From the NCBI GenBank assembly GCA_000827265.1, contig KN834751.1:130113-194112 (forward strand): 64,000 bases of DNA. The letters run 5' to 3'. Origin of the DNA: Collybiopsis luxurians FD-317 M1 (taxonomy: Eukaryota > Basidiomycota > Agaricomycetes > Agaricales > Omphalotaceae). The notes under the pieces were generated by a model. That model was given only the letters and a program-made list of their open reading frames with translations. It was not told the origin of the DNA and ran no database searches. The number at the start of each line of letters is the position of its first letter. Positions within the stretch are counted from its first letter, which is position 1. The translations under genes and the position numbers were made by a program. Shown piece by piece: positions 31,994 to 43,029 of this stretch.

Positions 31994-33163
31994 CTATGCG
32001 GTGTTTCCTGCAACGTGTTCCTGATCTTTACTCCCAACCCTTGCCAAACTATCCTGCGACGACGGAAACGCCATATCCTCAATCCTAGGAGTCAGGGCGC
32101 CCTGCTGACCTTCTTTTCCTTCAGCGATTGCAGCCTCAAAGACACTGTCAGATGAAGATCCATAAAAGACAGTTCTGAGCTCCCTGCAAGCGTCTCGGTA
32201 CATTGTCTCAATCTTTGGATCCCAGTGCAAAGGGTTAGGTGTCTTGTCGAAAGCATGAGCAACACCCATGACTTTCTTGTACACCACCTTTTTACCAAAG
32301 TCATTCACTAAACGGTGATGGAAGAGTTCAGCCTCGGCGCAAAGCTCGTCCCACTCGCATGTATACAGAATAATGTTTTCGGGAAGATCTTTGATCATTT
32401 CATCTGGTGCGATTCCAGGACTCAGCCAGGGAGATCGAAGGTCGACTCCATTCACTGGATAGAGGTAGCTGGAGTCAAAGAGATTGGTGAAGAATTTGGG
32501 AAGCTCCTTATCGGTACGGACATTCGTGCTGCGCCTTTGTTCCCTGCTCCTGGTGTAATCGATGCTAGGATACCAGCTTGAAATGGCTACAACAGTCCCT
32601 TGCTGCGGCCTGGGACGGTCTTGTGCCTCTTGAGCCATTATCCGGTACTCTTCAGCCAACCTGATAGCGCAGCTGAAGGCCATATTACCCCCGGCAGAAA
32701 ATCCGCTGAACGCGATCCGATGAGGATCAATTTTTAGCTCTTCAGCGTGTTCAATTAGGTATAGTGTGGCGTCGACTCCATCCTCGATAGCAGTCGGGAA
32801 AGGGTGTTCAGGAGCAAGTCTATAGTCAACGGATACGACTACTGCATCCCCGTACTCCACCAGCGCTCTAGCCCATCTAGCATCATCGGTTGCACGGCCG
32901 ATGGTAAAGCCTCCGCCGTGAAAATTCACAACACAGGGAAAAGTGTGATTAGATTCATCCGAATTGTAGGAATTGGGGACATAGAATCTGAGTGAGATCT
33001 GCCCATCCTTTTTCGAGAGCTTGGCTGGGATAGCAATTGAAAATGAAGGGGACGGAGCCTGAGGAGGAGCGAGACAGTGAAGATGCATTCCAATGTCCAT
33101 GAGATTCCGCCACATTACTGCCTGAGCTTTCAGAGCCCATCTCTGACGAAGATGACGACCCAT
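31994..33163 (-). CDS. alpha/beta hydrolase fold-3 esterase (HSL family)
   Basis: Single exon, 389 residues. Motifs of the hormone-sensitive-lipase/arylacetamide-deacetylase-like family: FPCVVNFHGGGFTIGRATDD (HGGG oxyanion hole), VVVSVDYRLAPEHPFPTAIE, HRIAFSGFSAGGNMAFSCAI (nucleophile in GFSAGG), ILYTCEWDELCAEAELFH (acid Asp) and KVMGVAHAFDKTP (catalytic His). All three catalytic positions are present, so it should be an active carboxylesterase on small acyl esters. No signal peptide, so probably intracellular. A short unstructured tail follows the domain. The ATG at 33163 (MGRHLRQRWALKAQAVMWRN) lies 11 bp from a direct repeat in the 5' leader. Confidence 0.88.
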   Translation of the reverse strand: MGRHLRQRWALKAQAVMWRNLMDIGMHLHCLAPPQAPSPSFSIAIPAKLSKKDGQISLRFYVPNSYNSDESNHTFPCVVNFHGGGFTIGRATDDARWARALVEYGDAVVVSVDYRLAPEHPFPTAIEDGVDATLYLIEHAEELKIDPHRIAFSGFSAGGNMAFSCAIRLAEEYRIMAQEAQDRPRPQQGTVVAISSWYPSIDYTRSREQRRSTNVRTDKELPKFFTNLFDSSYLYPVNGVDLRSPWLSPGIAPDEMIKDLPENIILYTCEWDELCAEAELFHHRLVNDFGKKVVYKKVMGVAHAFDKTPNPLHWDPKIETMYRDACRELRTVFYGSSSDSVFEAAIAEGKEGQQGALTPRIEDMAFPSSQDSLARVGSKDQEHVAGNTA

Positions 33164-33173
33164 AGTGTGGAAG

Positions 33174-33199
33174 AGTAAGTACTACGTAGTAAGTACTAC
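33174..33199. repeat. 12-bp direct repeat around a palindrome in the esterase leader
   Basis: AGTAAGTACTAC occurs twice (33174-33185 and 33188-33199) separated by GT. The junction forms the 12-bp perfect palindrome TACTACGTAGTA (33180-33191). Confidence 0.7.
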
Positions 33200-33460
33200 T
33201 GAAGTAGGAACACCAAATACCGATGATGTCATCATGTCATCGGTGAGTTTTCGGGTCTGTACCTGGTCGTCGACTCATGTTCATTATTAACTGGAGAATT
33301 AGCGTTACTACAACTAGTAATATTATTAGAATCCTATTCATTACTACTACAGTATCTCATTCGTTATTACTGAGCACAGACGCGTAACGGAAGCGGAACG
33401 GAAGAAACTTTCTCAATATAAGCCTTAGGGGTCTTTGCTAAATAACCCACTTATTCCCCC

Positions 33461-34499
33461 ATGTCTACTCTCTCTACATCTCTTACTAGTAAGTATTCTT
33501 GTTATCCCAATCCAACCGCATTCACAAGCTCAATCTATATTCAGACAAAGTTGCTGTCGTTACCGGTGCCTCCCGCGGAATCGGCGCCGCTATCGCCCTC
33601 AAATTGGCTGAAGAAGGAGCCAAAGTTGTCATAAATTGTTCGTATCAATATTCCTCGACCGGGCTTGCCTCTCAACACTTCATCCCAGACTCTAGTAATG
33701 CTCAAACCGCAGATAATGTCGTACAGAGAATCAAAGCATCTGGCAAAGGAGACGCTATCGCAATCAAGGCGGATACGTCTACGGTCCAAGGTGGAAAGAA
33801 CCTGATTGATGAAACAATCAAGCGGTTTGGGTCTTTGGACATACTGGTGTTGAATGCAGCTATCATGCACAACCAGGTTCTTGCGGATGTTGATGAAAAC
33901 GAATTCAATGTGCATATGGATCTGAACGTGAAGGGTCCCTTGTTCATGTCCCAGGCTGCAGCGAAGCATTTTCCGCCCTGTGAGCTCGATATTCGTTTTG
34001 AATTTGATTTCTGTGATTCTGACATTGTGATTCTAGCTGGAGGTCGCATCATTTTCATATCAACATCGGTAACAGGCTTCAGTAATGTAGGACCGAACTA
34101 CCTCGTGTATGCTATGACGAAAGGTTGAAACTGAGCGCTCACTTAAAGTATTTTATGATACTTACTGTTCCCCTCCAGGTGCCGTCGAACAAATGTCCCG
34201 CGTCCTCGCCAAAGATCTCGGTTCGAAATCCATCACTGTTAACACAGTCTCGCCCGGTCCAGTTGATACCGAACTCTTCCGTGAGGGCAAATCACAGAAA
34301 CTTATAGATGCCATCGCTGCTCAGAATCCCAACAATCGGATCGGCAAGCCGGAAGAAATCGCTACTGTCGTAGCGTTTCTTGCCAGCCCCGCCGCCCAGT
34401 GGGTGAACGGTCAAAATATAAGAGCGAACGGGGTATGTGCTGGTTCAAGTCGTGCGCTCTAGTGATACTCACGCAATCGAACAGGGTTTTGTGGTTTAG
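33461..34499 (+). CDS. short-chain dehydrogenase/reductase
   Basis: Classical SDR oxidoreductase, NAD(P)-dependent, about 260 residues. After removing six introns: MSTLSTSLT then NKVAVVTGASRGIGAAIALK (TGxxxGxG cofactor site), AKVVINYSSNAQTADNVVQ, LDILVLNAAIMHNQVLADV (NAA), RIIFISTSVTGFS (Ser), YLVYAMTKGAVEQMSRVLA (YxxxK with catalytic Tyr and Lys), SITVNTVSPGPVDTELF, and a last exon GGFVV ending at TAG 34499. The NYSS region after the first strand suggests NADP preference, as in Gfo/FabG-like SDRs, but the substrate is unknown. The first intron acceptor at about 33544 (tattcag) is needed to give LTNKVAVVTG. Confidence 0.9.
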
Positions 34500-34648
34500 C
34501 TCAGTAATGCGTTTTATGACCGGCCTATATTAGCGGCAAATGGTCCTTTGCCGTGCAGTTCAGTTTATAAAATCTTTATTGGTCTTTCTTCAAAGTTTTT
34601 CTGCTGAATATATAGAGTTATTATGTCCACATAGATCCCCACACAATA

Positions 34649-37600
34649 CTACGACTTTCTTTGAAGTTCGGTTGCAGCTCGAGTGTAGACTGCTCTAATC
34701 AACGGCTTGACTGAATTTTTGTCACATATGACTGCGACATCGACAGGAACAACTTTGCCTGGGGTGACGTTACCCGAAGCAAGCGCCTGTCGGACACAAT
34801 CAAGAACAATATTCGGATAGTTTGGGATAGCCCGCAGTGTAAGGTCTTGCGATAAAGGCGATTCGGACATCATAACGTCGCCAGATGCATCTTTATCTTC
34901 AGACTTCACAGGTTTTGAATAGTGGAAGGAGTGGGAAGCATCGAATATCCCAACTCTGTCGTCTGTCATCAAGCGAATGTCGAGTGCATGTCTGGCGATA
35001 GTCAGATATGAGGAGGGGCGGGGAACCTAGCCAGCCTACACACCTGAGATCTCCAAACATTAATCTGTACCACCCTGCTGCTTTAGCGAACGTATCTACC
35101 GGTACTCGCCCTTCCTCGCGTCCAGTTTCCCGTCGAATAGCTTCCAGTTCCACAGCTATGGGCAAAGTGTCACGAAGAAGACAAACAAGTCGGTGCAAGG
35201 AGGGTGCTAATCGGCCATGTCCAGGAGTTAGTATACTCCGCAGGTATGGTTCAGCGTCATCGTGTGGATTGAACGAATCATAATCCTCAATGCTACCTGA
35301 GATCGGCCGAATGCGGGAGAAGCGGAGGTCAAAGTTGCCCCCGTTTGGTGAAAGCTGGTCTTCACAGGAAATGAAAACGGTATAATCCTGGGAGCCCGGT
35401 AAAAATCTAGGTGTTCAGAAAAGAGTCTTGATAGCATACCTCGGCATACGCAAACTCCACTGTTTGAAGGTCAAAGGAAAGCAGTTTAATGTCGGGCCAG
35501 ATTTTTTCCTTTGACATTTGGGCAACTGCATATCCCGTTAGTCATTGAAGCGAGAGTTCAAAGTGGACTTGCCTTGGCGAGCGATGACTACCATTTTAGA
35601 AACACGAGCCCACTCCTCGAGAAACTCGTCCACGCAAGTGTTAACGTTCTCAGAAAGAAAAGATACCACAGCTTCGGTGGTATCATAGATGATGCGCTTT
35701 GAAGGTCGTATAACTGTGCTGGTGCCCGCTGACTTACCCATCGGCTGTTGCACGTACTTTAGCTTGACGCACGTTACAACCTGGGCATTCTTCTCAGACC
35801 ACCAGTTTAGCGGTATAACACGAATGTTAGGCATAGCAGCTTCAGCGGCTGGGGCTCCGGATAATATGTCGCTCGACTGGACACACAGTCCCGGGACTGA
35901 GCGAGCCAGGGATGATTGTAGGTAGGCTAGTTCGGGAGAAACGGCGGTCGAGCTGGTAGGGTTGACATGAGTAAAGGGAATTCCGCGTAGTTTGAACTGT
36001 CTCTCGACATTCAAATAGGCAACGCGTGCGCTGCGACGAGCGTCAAAGTCAAGCTTGCCATTGCATGCAGAAATACACTGACCAGCAGTAACTGTACAAT
36101 TCTCTTAACGCTTGCGTTTCCAAATGAAATCTATTTTGTATTTAATTATCCGATTTTGGTTAGCAACATAGGTCACTCACCCGGCCGATGGCTGTTCAAC
36201 CGTAGGTATCTGTTCTTCTGAGCGCCTACGCTTCATTCCACCGTCTGGTCGATCCGGACGAGCATTGATAGTGAGATGATCGTCGCTTTTTATGCGGGAA
36301 AAATCTAGCCAGGCGATATCGCCCATAACCATGCTGTGCGTGAGAGTGTCTGGCACGACCTCCGTGTCGATTAAGGCGTATCTGAACTCTTCGTCTGTGA
36401 TGATAATAACTAGGTAGTGTGTGGGGTGGCTTTCCAGCTGGATATAGAATAAGCCTCTGTGGGGACCCAGTTTTACCAACTCTGAACTCAGTATGTGAGT
36501 AAGGAAGACTACATTGCATTGGGAGAAAAGACACTATACCAGGCTGGTTGAAATTTCGATAACGATAACTCGTTAAGCCAAGATACTGAGCTTTTTGTTC
36601 AATGAGGTCAATGATTGTCTATCGTGAGTTAATTAGTTGGATACGGAAATTAAGAAAGGATTCTACCCACACTAAGTCGGATATTGACCAGAACGTTATA
36701 AATGAAGGTGGGAAATTCGTTGATCCGATCGGCAAACTTGAGAAGTCGGACGCCGTGCGTAGTAGCTGCAAGATCACCAACGTCTCGGAGGGTGTAACGG
36801 CCAGTTCGAGGGTCCAAAGACACCAAAATGTACTTGTCGGCGCAAAGCAGGACTTTCAATGCCTGGAATTCGCCTGACGTTGCAATCAGGGATGAGAAAA
36901 GATAGATATAGAGATTGTCAAACCGTCTTCAACTAAGGTTAGAACACCTGGCCCAGCGAACACTGAGCGGCCCATATGTTGCAGCTGATACTGGATTCGA
37001 GATAGGATGAGATAGACATGTTTTTGAATGATTCTTTTCAGCATGGCTTCAAAGTCTAAGTTATCCGCGTCCTTACCAACTTACATCAGAAACAAGGAAA
37101 CGGAGCGACGAGAAAAAAACACTTTACTACAATCAACATGCCGTTGGGTAGCACGTACTCTTCAGTTGGAATACCGATTCCCAGAGCATTCGGAGTTGGC
37201 TCCCATCGAACCTCAAACTTCAGACTTTCAACCTTGTCCGAAGCTCGCTTGGGACCGAGTTTCGCAGCATACTGCAGCTCGGCCAGTACTTTAGATTTGG
37301 AGGAACGAGTACCAGACATTTGCGACCCCTCAATCATCGAAATCGTGACCGTTCCACCAAGAAGAGGAACTGCAAATTTCGGCTGTTGGCGAACATTATT
37401 AGAAGCTTTCCGACTAGAAATATCATCAGCACAGTTGCGACAAAGAAGCAATTGAGAACACACATCCAATACGAAACGGTTAAAATCTTCCGATTTGGGG
37501 TGATCGCGACGGTCAAAAAATCGGCCCAACCCAGTGAGCGCATTCTGGTTGCCTGAAACTTGGAATTACATCAAAATTTGGTATGAGTTTGATGTTCATA

Positions 37601-38974
37601 CCTGATACAATAGGGCTTCGAGCTGATATGACATCGACATCATTTCTATGATAGCTGGTGTTCATCGTACAAGCCTTACGCATGGAAAGAGAGCGTACGC
37701 AGAAAGTTATAGAGACGAATTAAGGGAGTATCGACAACGTCAACCGGAAGATCTGGAGCGGGTGCTGGTAATTCAGTTCCAGGTGGTAGGAAGTCTGGTA
37801 GGGGTTTTGGAGTATACATCTCCAGTTGCCGATCGACTTCCTCTTTGATAAAACTGTGCATAATTCCAGTAGGTCGTCGGGGAAATTCTAGTATGTAATA
37901 AGCGCTCAGGATACGAGAAGAGGCAAAAGCAACGAGATACCTTGAGTGCTATTGACATCGCCGCCAATATGAATGAGAAATTCGACGTGTAAAAATGACC
38001 AAGGATCCTTGGCTTGGGCCCCTCTAAGAGTCAAGGAACACTCGAACAATTTTGGAATGATGAAGTATACCCGGCCGTCAGCTGAAAATGGATGGGTCCT
38101 TCGAGTGGAAAGCATGGGTGGGCTCCTTACCGATGCGATGGTGCGCCATTTCCACAGGTATAATTTCATTCAATCGTAGTCGAAATTGAATGGCATCTTG
38201 AATGCCTACTAATGTTTTAATGACCTGGGCATCAGTCAACGGTGGGGGAGGGATGATAGATTTCTTGAGAGGTATAAGCAATGCGTCTTGACCGCGGCGG
38301 AGAGACCTACCTTGATCCTGCTGGGAAGTCGCTTGTATGTACCAGATGTAAGAACATCCAACGATGTGAGAAGGTCATGGTTTCGCAATCTAAGGTAAAG
38401 ATTTAGACGTGAATACCGACTTTAGGTAAACATACCTACCGTGCAGGATCTAAAGACTCTCTGGCGTAGGTTAATCCGTTTATTGCATCCTCAAACTGAC
38501 GATTTTGATCCATAAGGAAAGCAGTGATGTTCTAATATGAGGCTGAGTATATTTGATACATGAGGAGGACAAGTAGGATGGTTCACCATGCATTTCTGCA
38601 CAGTATCCGCGTCCCGGGACCATTTCACGATTGCATAGAGTTTCACGACTTGCTTCTTAATTTTGACTACCCAGTCCGCCAAAGTACGTTTGCGCGCAGC
38701 ATCTGACATGTTTGGAAGACTGGACAAACTGAGTCGGAGAAGTTTCAGGGAGAGAGTGGACGTACGTTTCGCTCATCTCTGTTAATTCGGTGTATATTGC
38801 CTGCATAACACGCGACAATAGATCCCCTAGGCGGATCTGACCGTCAAATACCATCGGAAGTTCGGCCTCGAGTTGTTCGAGAGTGGGTTCAACATCTCCA
38901 TTCAAATGAGCGGTGTTTACAGGTGAGATTTCCTCAATCGCCATGCCATTAATTGTTAATGCCTCTTGATCCAT
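34649..38974 (-). CDS. MED14: Mediator complex subunit 14
   Basis: Backbone subunit that links the head, middle and tail modules of Mediator. Start MDQEALTINGMAIEEISPV. The highly conserved N-terminal domain follows: LPMVFDGQIRLGDLLSRVMQ, AIYTELTEMSETLPNMSDAA, LADWVVKIKKQVVKLYAIVK, WSRDADTVQKCMNITAFLMD, QNRQFEDAINGLTYARESL, and LPSRIKKSIIPPPPLTDAQV. Many short introns interrupt the rest. Later exons include RFVLDVCSQLLLCRNCADD and IKLLSFDLQTVEFAY. The last exon ends AVYTRAATELQRKS. About 1,100 residues. The N-terminal identification is strong. Individual middle splice sites I did not all resolve. Divergent from the SCY1-like gene with 112 bp between start codons. Confidence 0.88.
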
Positions 38975-39086
38975 TGAGTAGGAATTGTTTGTGTAGTGTT
39001 TTCAGTTCATGGTGGTAGAAGAACAAGGTTGGGCGCTTGTTGGTCGCGGCATCAAAAAATGATGGATCCTCTTGTCCTTTGTCTGC

Positions 39087-42000
39087 ATGGATTATCTGCG
39101 GAATCTTGGCTCTGCAGCTGTATCAAGCTTGGTGCAAAAGTCTGGCCTTAATCTGCCCTTTTCTCTAGGCCAAAAGGTCGCTTCACTGGATGGAATATGT
39201 ACTTTGTACGATGGTACTAAAAAGGTGCGGGTCAATTCGTCTTATCCTTGCCAAACAACTGACCAGCTTTAGGATGATTCCAGCCTTATATCTGTATTTG
39301 AATACGACTTTGGTCAACGTAGAGATCTTGCTCCACTGGCCAGAAACTCGCTCAGAAAGCTCCGGACGATCCGTCATCCCGATGTTCTCAAATTTATGGA
39401 CGTGGTCGAATCAGATACCACAATATTGATCATGACAGAACGCGTTCGTCCTTTGGACTCAGTACTTCCAGCTTGGAACTCTAAACGTGTGCAAGAAAAA
39501 GAAGATTGGGTCATCTGGGGTTTACATAGAATATCTGTTCGTCCAATTTACTGTGCCAACGTATATTCGGGCTCAGACGTTCCTTCAAGGTTGCGCTTGC
39601 ATTTATCAATGACTCTTGTGGCTCGACTCACGGCGCCATTCGGACGAGGGCTATATTTCTCTCACCCTCGGGGGAATGGAGATTGGGGGGGTTTGAAGTC
39701 CTCAGTAACCCAAAAGACGATGCCGCTGTTCTCTACGTACGTGTAACCGAATATCTCGACTGCGCTTTATTTGATCCATTTCGAATAACAGACTATGGGA
39801 ACTTTAATGCCTGACAATATGAGTTGGGCGCCTCCAGAAGTTAAGAAGGATGGTTGGTCCTCCATCAAACAGTGAGTACATAGTTGACACGTCGAATTCG
39901 GTCACGACTCATAGCAGATGCTAGGGGAGAGCCTGCTGCGGCAGATGCATATGCGTTAGGACTGCTACTCAACGCTACTTTCAATCCTGATCACCACCCC
40001 CCTGCGACAGCCTCACCGCCTCACCCTCCTCCAACCGCTACGGCAAAAGGAAATATTCCAAGTGCGCTTTTTTCGCTGTACAAGAAGCTATTGAATCCAA
40101 ATGCGAGAGGAAGACTCACCGCAAAAGGATTTTTGGAGATCGGAATGTCTGATTCTGGCTTCTTTGCTGGAAATCGCTTGGTCAAAGTATGTTTAGGGTT
40201 AGATAACTTTGCCTTGGCCAGTGACTCTGAGAAGACGATACTTCTTCGGTAAGTTTTGTTTTCTGTGTGTTCTTATCACTTCATCGACTATTATAGAACT
40301 CTGCACGACTCCGTGGATTCATTCCCTGCCGAGTTTGCAACAGATCGTGTTTTACCATCTCTAGTAAATGCGCTTGAGTATGGTGGTGCTTCTGCTGCCA
40401 CAATCATTCCACTGGTCCTTCGTTTGGGAAAAAACGTGCCAGACGAAAAATACGGCGATGCTATCATCAGTCCTTTGGTAAATAGGTAAAACCTTTCTTT
40501 TTGCCTGACATACACATAAACTACTGCTAAATCGAAAATTTTAGATTTGCCAGCCCCGACCGCGGTACCCGTTTGGCATTACTAGACCTCCTGCCCGAGT
40601 ATGCCGATAAGCTTGACAAAAAGACCGTCGACAGCAAGATTTTCCCGCATCTGGTATGTTCATACATCTCCTTTGCGATGCACTACTCATTCATTGATAT
40701 TAAAGCAAACTGGCTTCTCTGATACAGTGGCCGTCATTCGTGAAGCAACGGTCAAGTCTATCAGCCTTTTGGCGCCAAAGGTTGTTTTAACTCACAAGAC
40801 TTCGTCATCATTATTGAAAAAAAAATTTCCAGCTCAGTGACCGAAATCTCAACAATGATCTGCTGCGTTTCCTCGCCAAGATGCAACAAGATCCGGAGGC
40901 TTCGATACGAACGAACACTTGCATTCTTATTGGCCGCCTGGGTCCTACGCTTGGATACAATACGAAAAAGAAAGTCCTAGTTCCAGCTTTTCTACGAGCT
41001 CTGAAGGATCCATTTGTGCATGCCCGTGTGGCAGGATTAATGTCGTTTATGGCCACGATTGACTGTTTTGAAGTTGAAGAACTGGCAACGAAGGTTATAC
41101 CTAACATGTCGTTCGCCTTGGTCGACAAGGAAAAGTACGTTGTTTCTCAAGAGTACTGGCGTTATTCTTTGACCGCCTAGGGTGTACGTATAGGCTCGTT
41201 AGGGATCAAGCATTCAAAACGATGGAACTGTTCGTCAAAAAGCTGGAAAGTTATGCTGCTACAATGGTAATATCTTGGCATCTATGCACCATAAGCCTCC
41301 TCATTCCTCCCATATAGCCTGAAACTGCTGCTCCTAACCCGCTGGAGCAGTTTTCAGACCCCAACTCAACGTCAGCTTCTCAAAGTACAACTTTGGTAAC
41401 TTCTGCTGCTGGTGCAGCTGGTGCATTAGCAGGTTGGGCGATGTCCTCCATAGGAAAGCGAGTGGGTATCCATAAACGATTACAGATGATTCCCAAACTG
41501 ATTACACCTCAGCTCGCCGCCTCAGACATGCAAACTTCAATGGAGTCAATTTCTGGCGTGGATCGGCCGACATCCGCCCCTCCTCCTGCAGAGGAAAGTC
41601 GAATTGGGGAGCTGAGACCAAGTCCGCTAGTTACGTCCGTATCGGCATCTAACTCCACGGTGTCTTCGCCAGCATTCCCAACGCGCTCGAGCCTCCAGCC
41701 AAATTCCAAGACAAAAGGATTGCAATTGGGAGCAAGTAAGGTGCCATCGAGCGTATCGGCTGCAGCAATACTCGCAGAGCAATTGGCGATGGAGGCTGCT
41801 GCTGAAGACGGAGAGGGATCAAATCCTTGGGGAGATGACGACTTGATGGACGTCAATGCCGATGATGGCGATTGGAGTGAGTGCCCTTACAAGTTTCCTT
41901 TGATAACGAGTTCGATCTTTGAACTTGTAGGCGCTTTCGAGACTGCACCGCCACCAGTTATCTCAACATCAGCTGTTGTTGCCCCTAAGCCTGTCCCAGC

Positions 42001-42362
42001 GCAGCCCAGCAATGGATTTACCACTTCAAATTTGGCATCAAAAACCCGTACGCCAATGCCTAGGGCCCCAAGCAAGACTTCTTCCACAATGTCACCACCT
42101 CCTTCAACCAATGACTGGGACACACCAGACGATAATTGGGATGCCCCCGCTGAAGCACCGCGTAGCTCTATTACGACTGCCGCACCCATTTCCACATCTA
42201 ATTTGACCAAGGAGGAGAGAGCCGCAGAAATGGCAAGACGGAAAGAAGAGAGAAAACAGGTGAGGCATTATCTTCCAGTCTGTGGGGCTGTGACTCATGA
42301 ATGAATCCTTTTAGCGTATCGCAATGCTTAAAGAACAGAAGAAGAATGCCAGCAGGTCATGA
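39087..42362 (+). CDS. SCY1-like pseudokinase
   Basis: SCYL1/Cex1-type protein: N-terminal kinase-like domain, then HEAT repeats. The family acts in tRNA export and COPI traffic. Start MDYLRNLGSAAVSSLVQKSG. The kinase core is degenerate: no GxGxxG loop (SLGQKVASLDGICTLYDGTK), HGAIRTRAIFLSPSGEW where HRD is expected, and GGFEVLSN where DFG is expected, so no catalysis. HEAT segments: FATDRVLPSLVNALEYGG, TIIPLVLRLGKNVPDEKYG, RLALLDLLPEYADKLDKKTV, FLRALKDPFVHARVAGLMSF. The C-terminus is acidic/Trp rich (NPWGDDDLMDV, DWDTPDDNWDAPAEAPRS) and ends in a basic coiled helix EMARRKEERKQRIAMLKEQK before TGA 42362. About 880 residues. Confidence 0.9.
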
Positions 42363-42447
42363 CGGACATTGTGGTTGGGTATTTATTGAGCGCATATGGT
42401 AGCTTACACGCCGGACTCTGGATATTAGATCATTTAGATGTTGGTGG

Positions 42448-42914
42448 TCATTCAGAGGAAATCGTAGGATTATTGGGTTCAACGTTTTCAATAGGTATAC
42501 GGACCAGCATTTCACCTTCTTTTGAAGGTTCATTTGGTTGGTCTCGAGAGGCGACTGCGACGATTCCGGGGTCAGTTCGAAGGTGAAAGACAGAGAATGA
42601 GGGTGGCGCACGAAATAAATTGAGGATATGGAACATCCTGGGCCACTGCTCCGAAACTTGGCCATGGACTGGAACGTTGTTGAGTTCAATTATGGCATGC
42701 AGATAGACGCGTCGAAAATACCTTCTCCTGCGAGAGCCATGATGTCGCAATCGTCTGCCAGGCCAGATATACGGTCTAGATAATTATTGCTGGCTCTCTC
42801 CAAAGCTGCTACAGCCTCATATTCCTTTTTCTTTTCAGCTAGTTTAGTGAGGGTGGCTTGGGAATTTGCCTGTGCCACGTAAGACGACCTGTTGGCGATA
42901 GATGACGGTCTCAT
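42448..42914 (-). CDS. DAD2: DASH complex subunit DAD2
   Basis: Subunit of the DASH/Dam1 ring, which couples kinetochores to spindle microtubules. Three exons give about 117 residues: MRPSSIANRSSYVAQANSQA, then the coiled core KLAEKKKEYEAVAALERASN and LDRISGLADDCDIMALAGE, then VHGQVSEQWPRMFHILNLF, and a last exon with EGEMLVRIPIENVEPNN ending at TGA 42448. The order and the terminal LVRIP motif are typical of fungal Dad2. Without splicing, the frames look like three unrelated ORFs. Convergent with the SCY1-like gene (85 bp) and divergent from MED12 (115 bp between start codons). Confidence 0.9.
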
Positions 42915-43029
42915 ATCAAGCCTGGTTGCAGGCGCTTATGTAACCGAAATCCCGTTAGTTCAGAACCCGCAACGGCCCAAGTCTTTCAATGATACTAACT
43001 CATAGAAACTTGGCAGCTCAAATTTGAGC

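Noticed and set aside
42359..42586. Plus-strand ORF overlapping the DAD2 3' exon
   Set aside because: Lies antisense to coding exons of DAD2 and has no motif; a shadow ORF.
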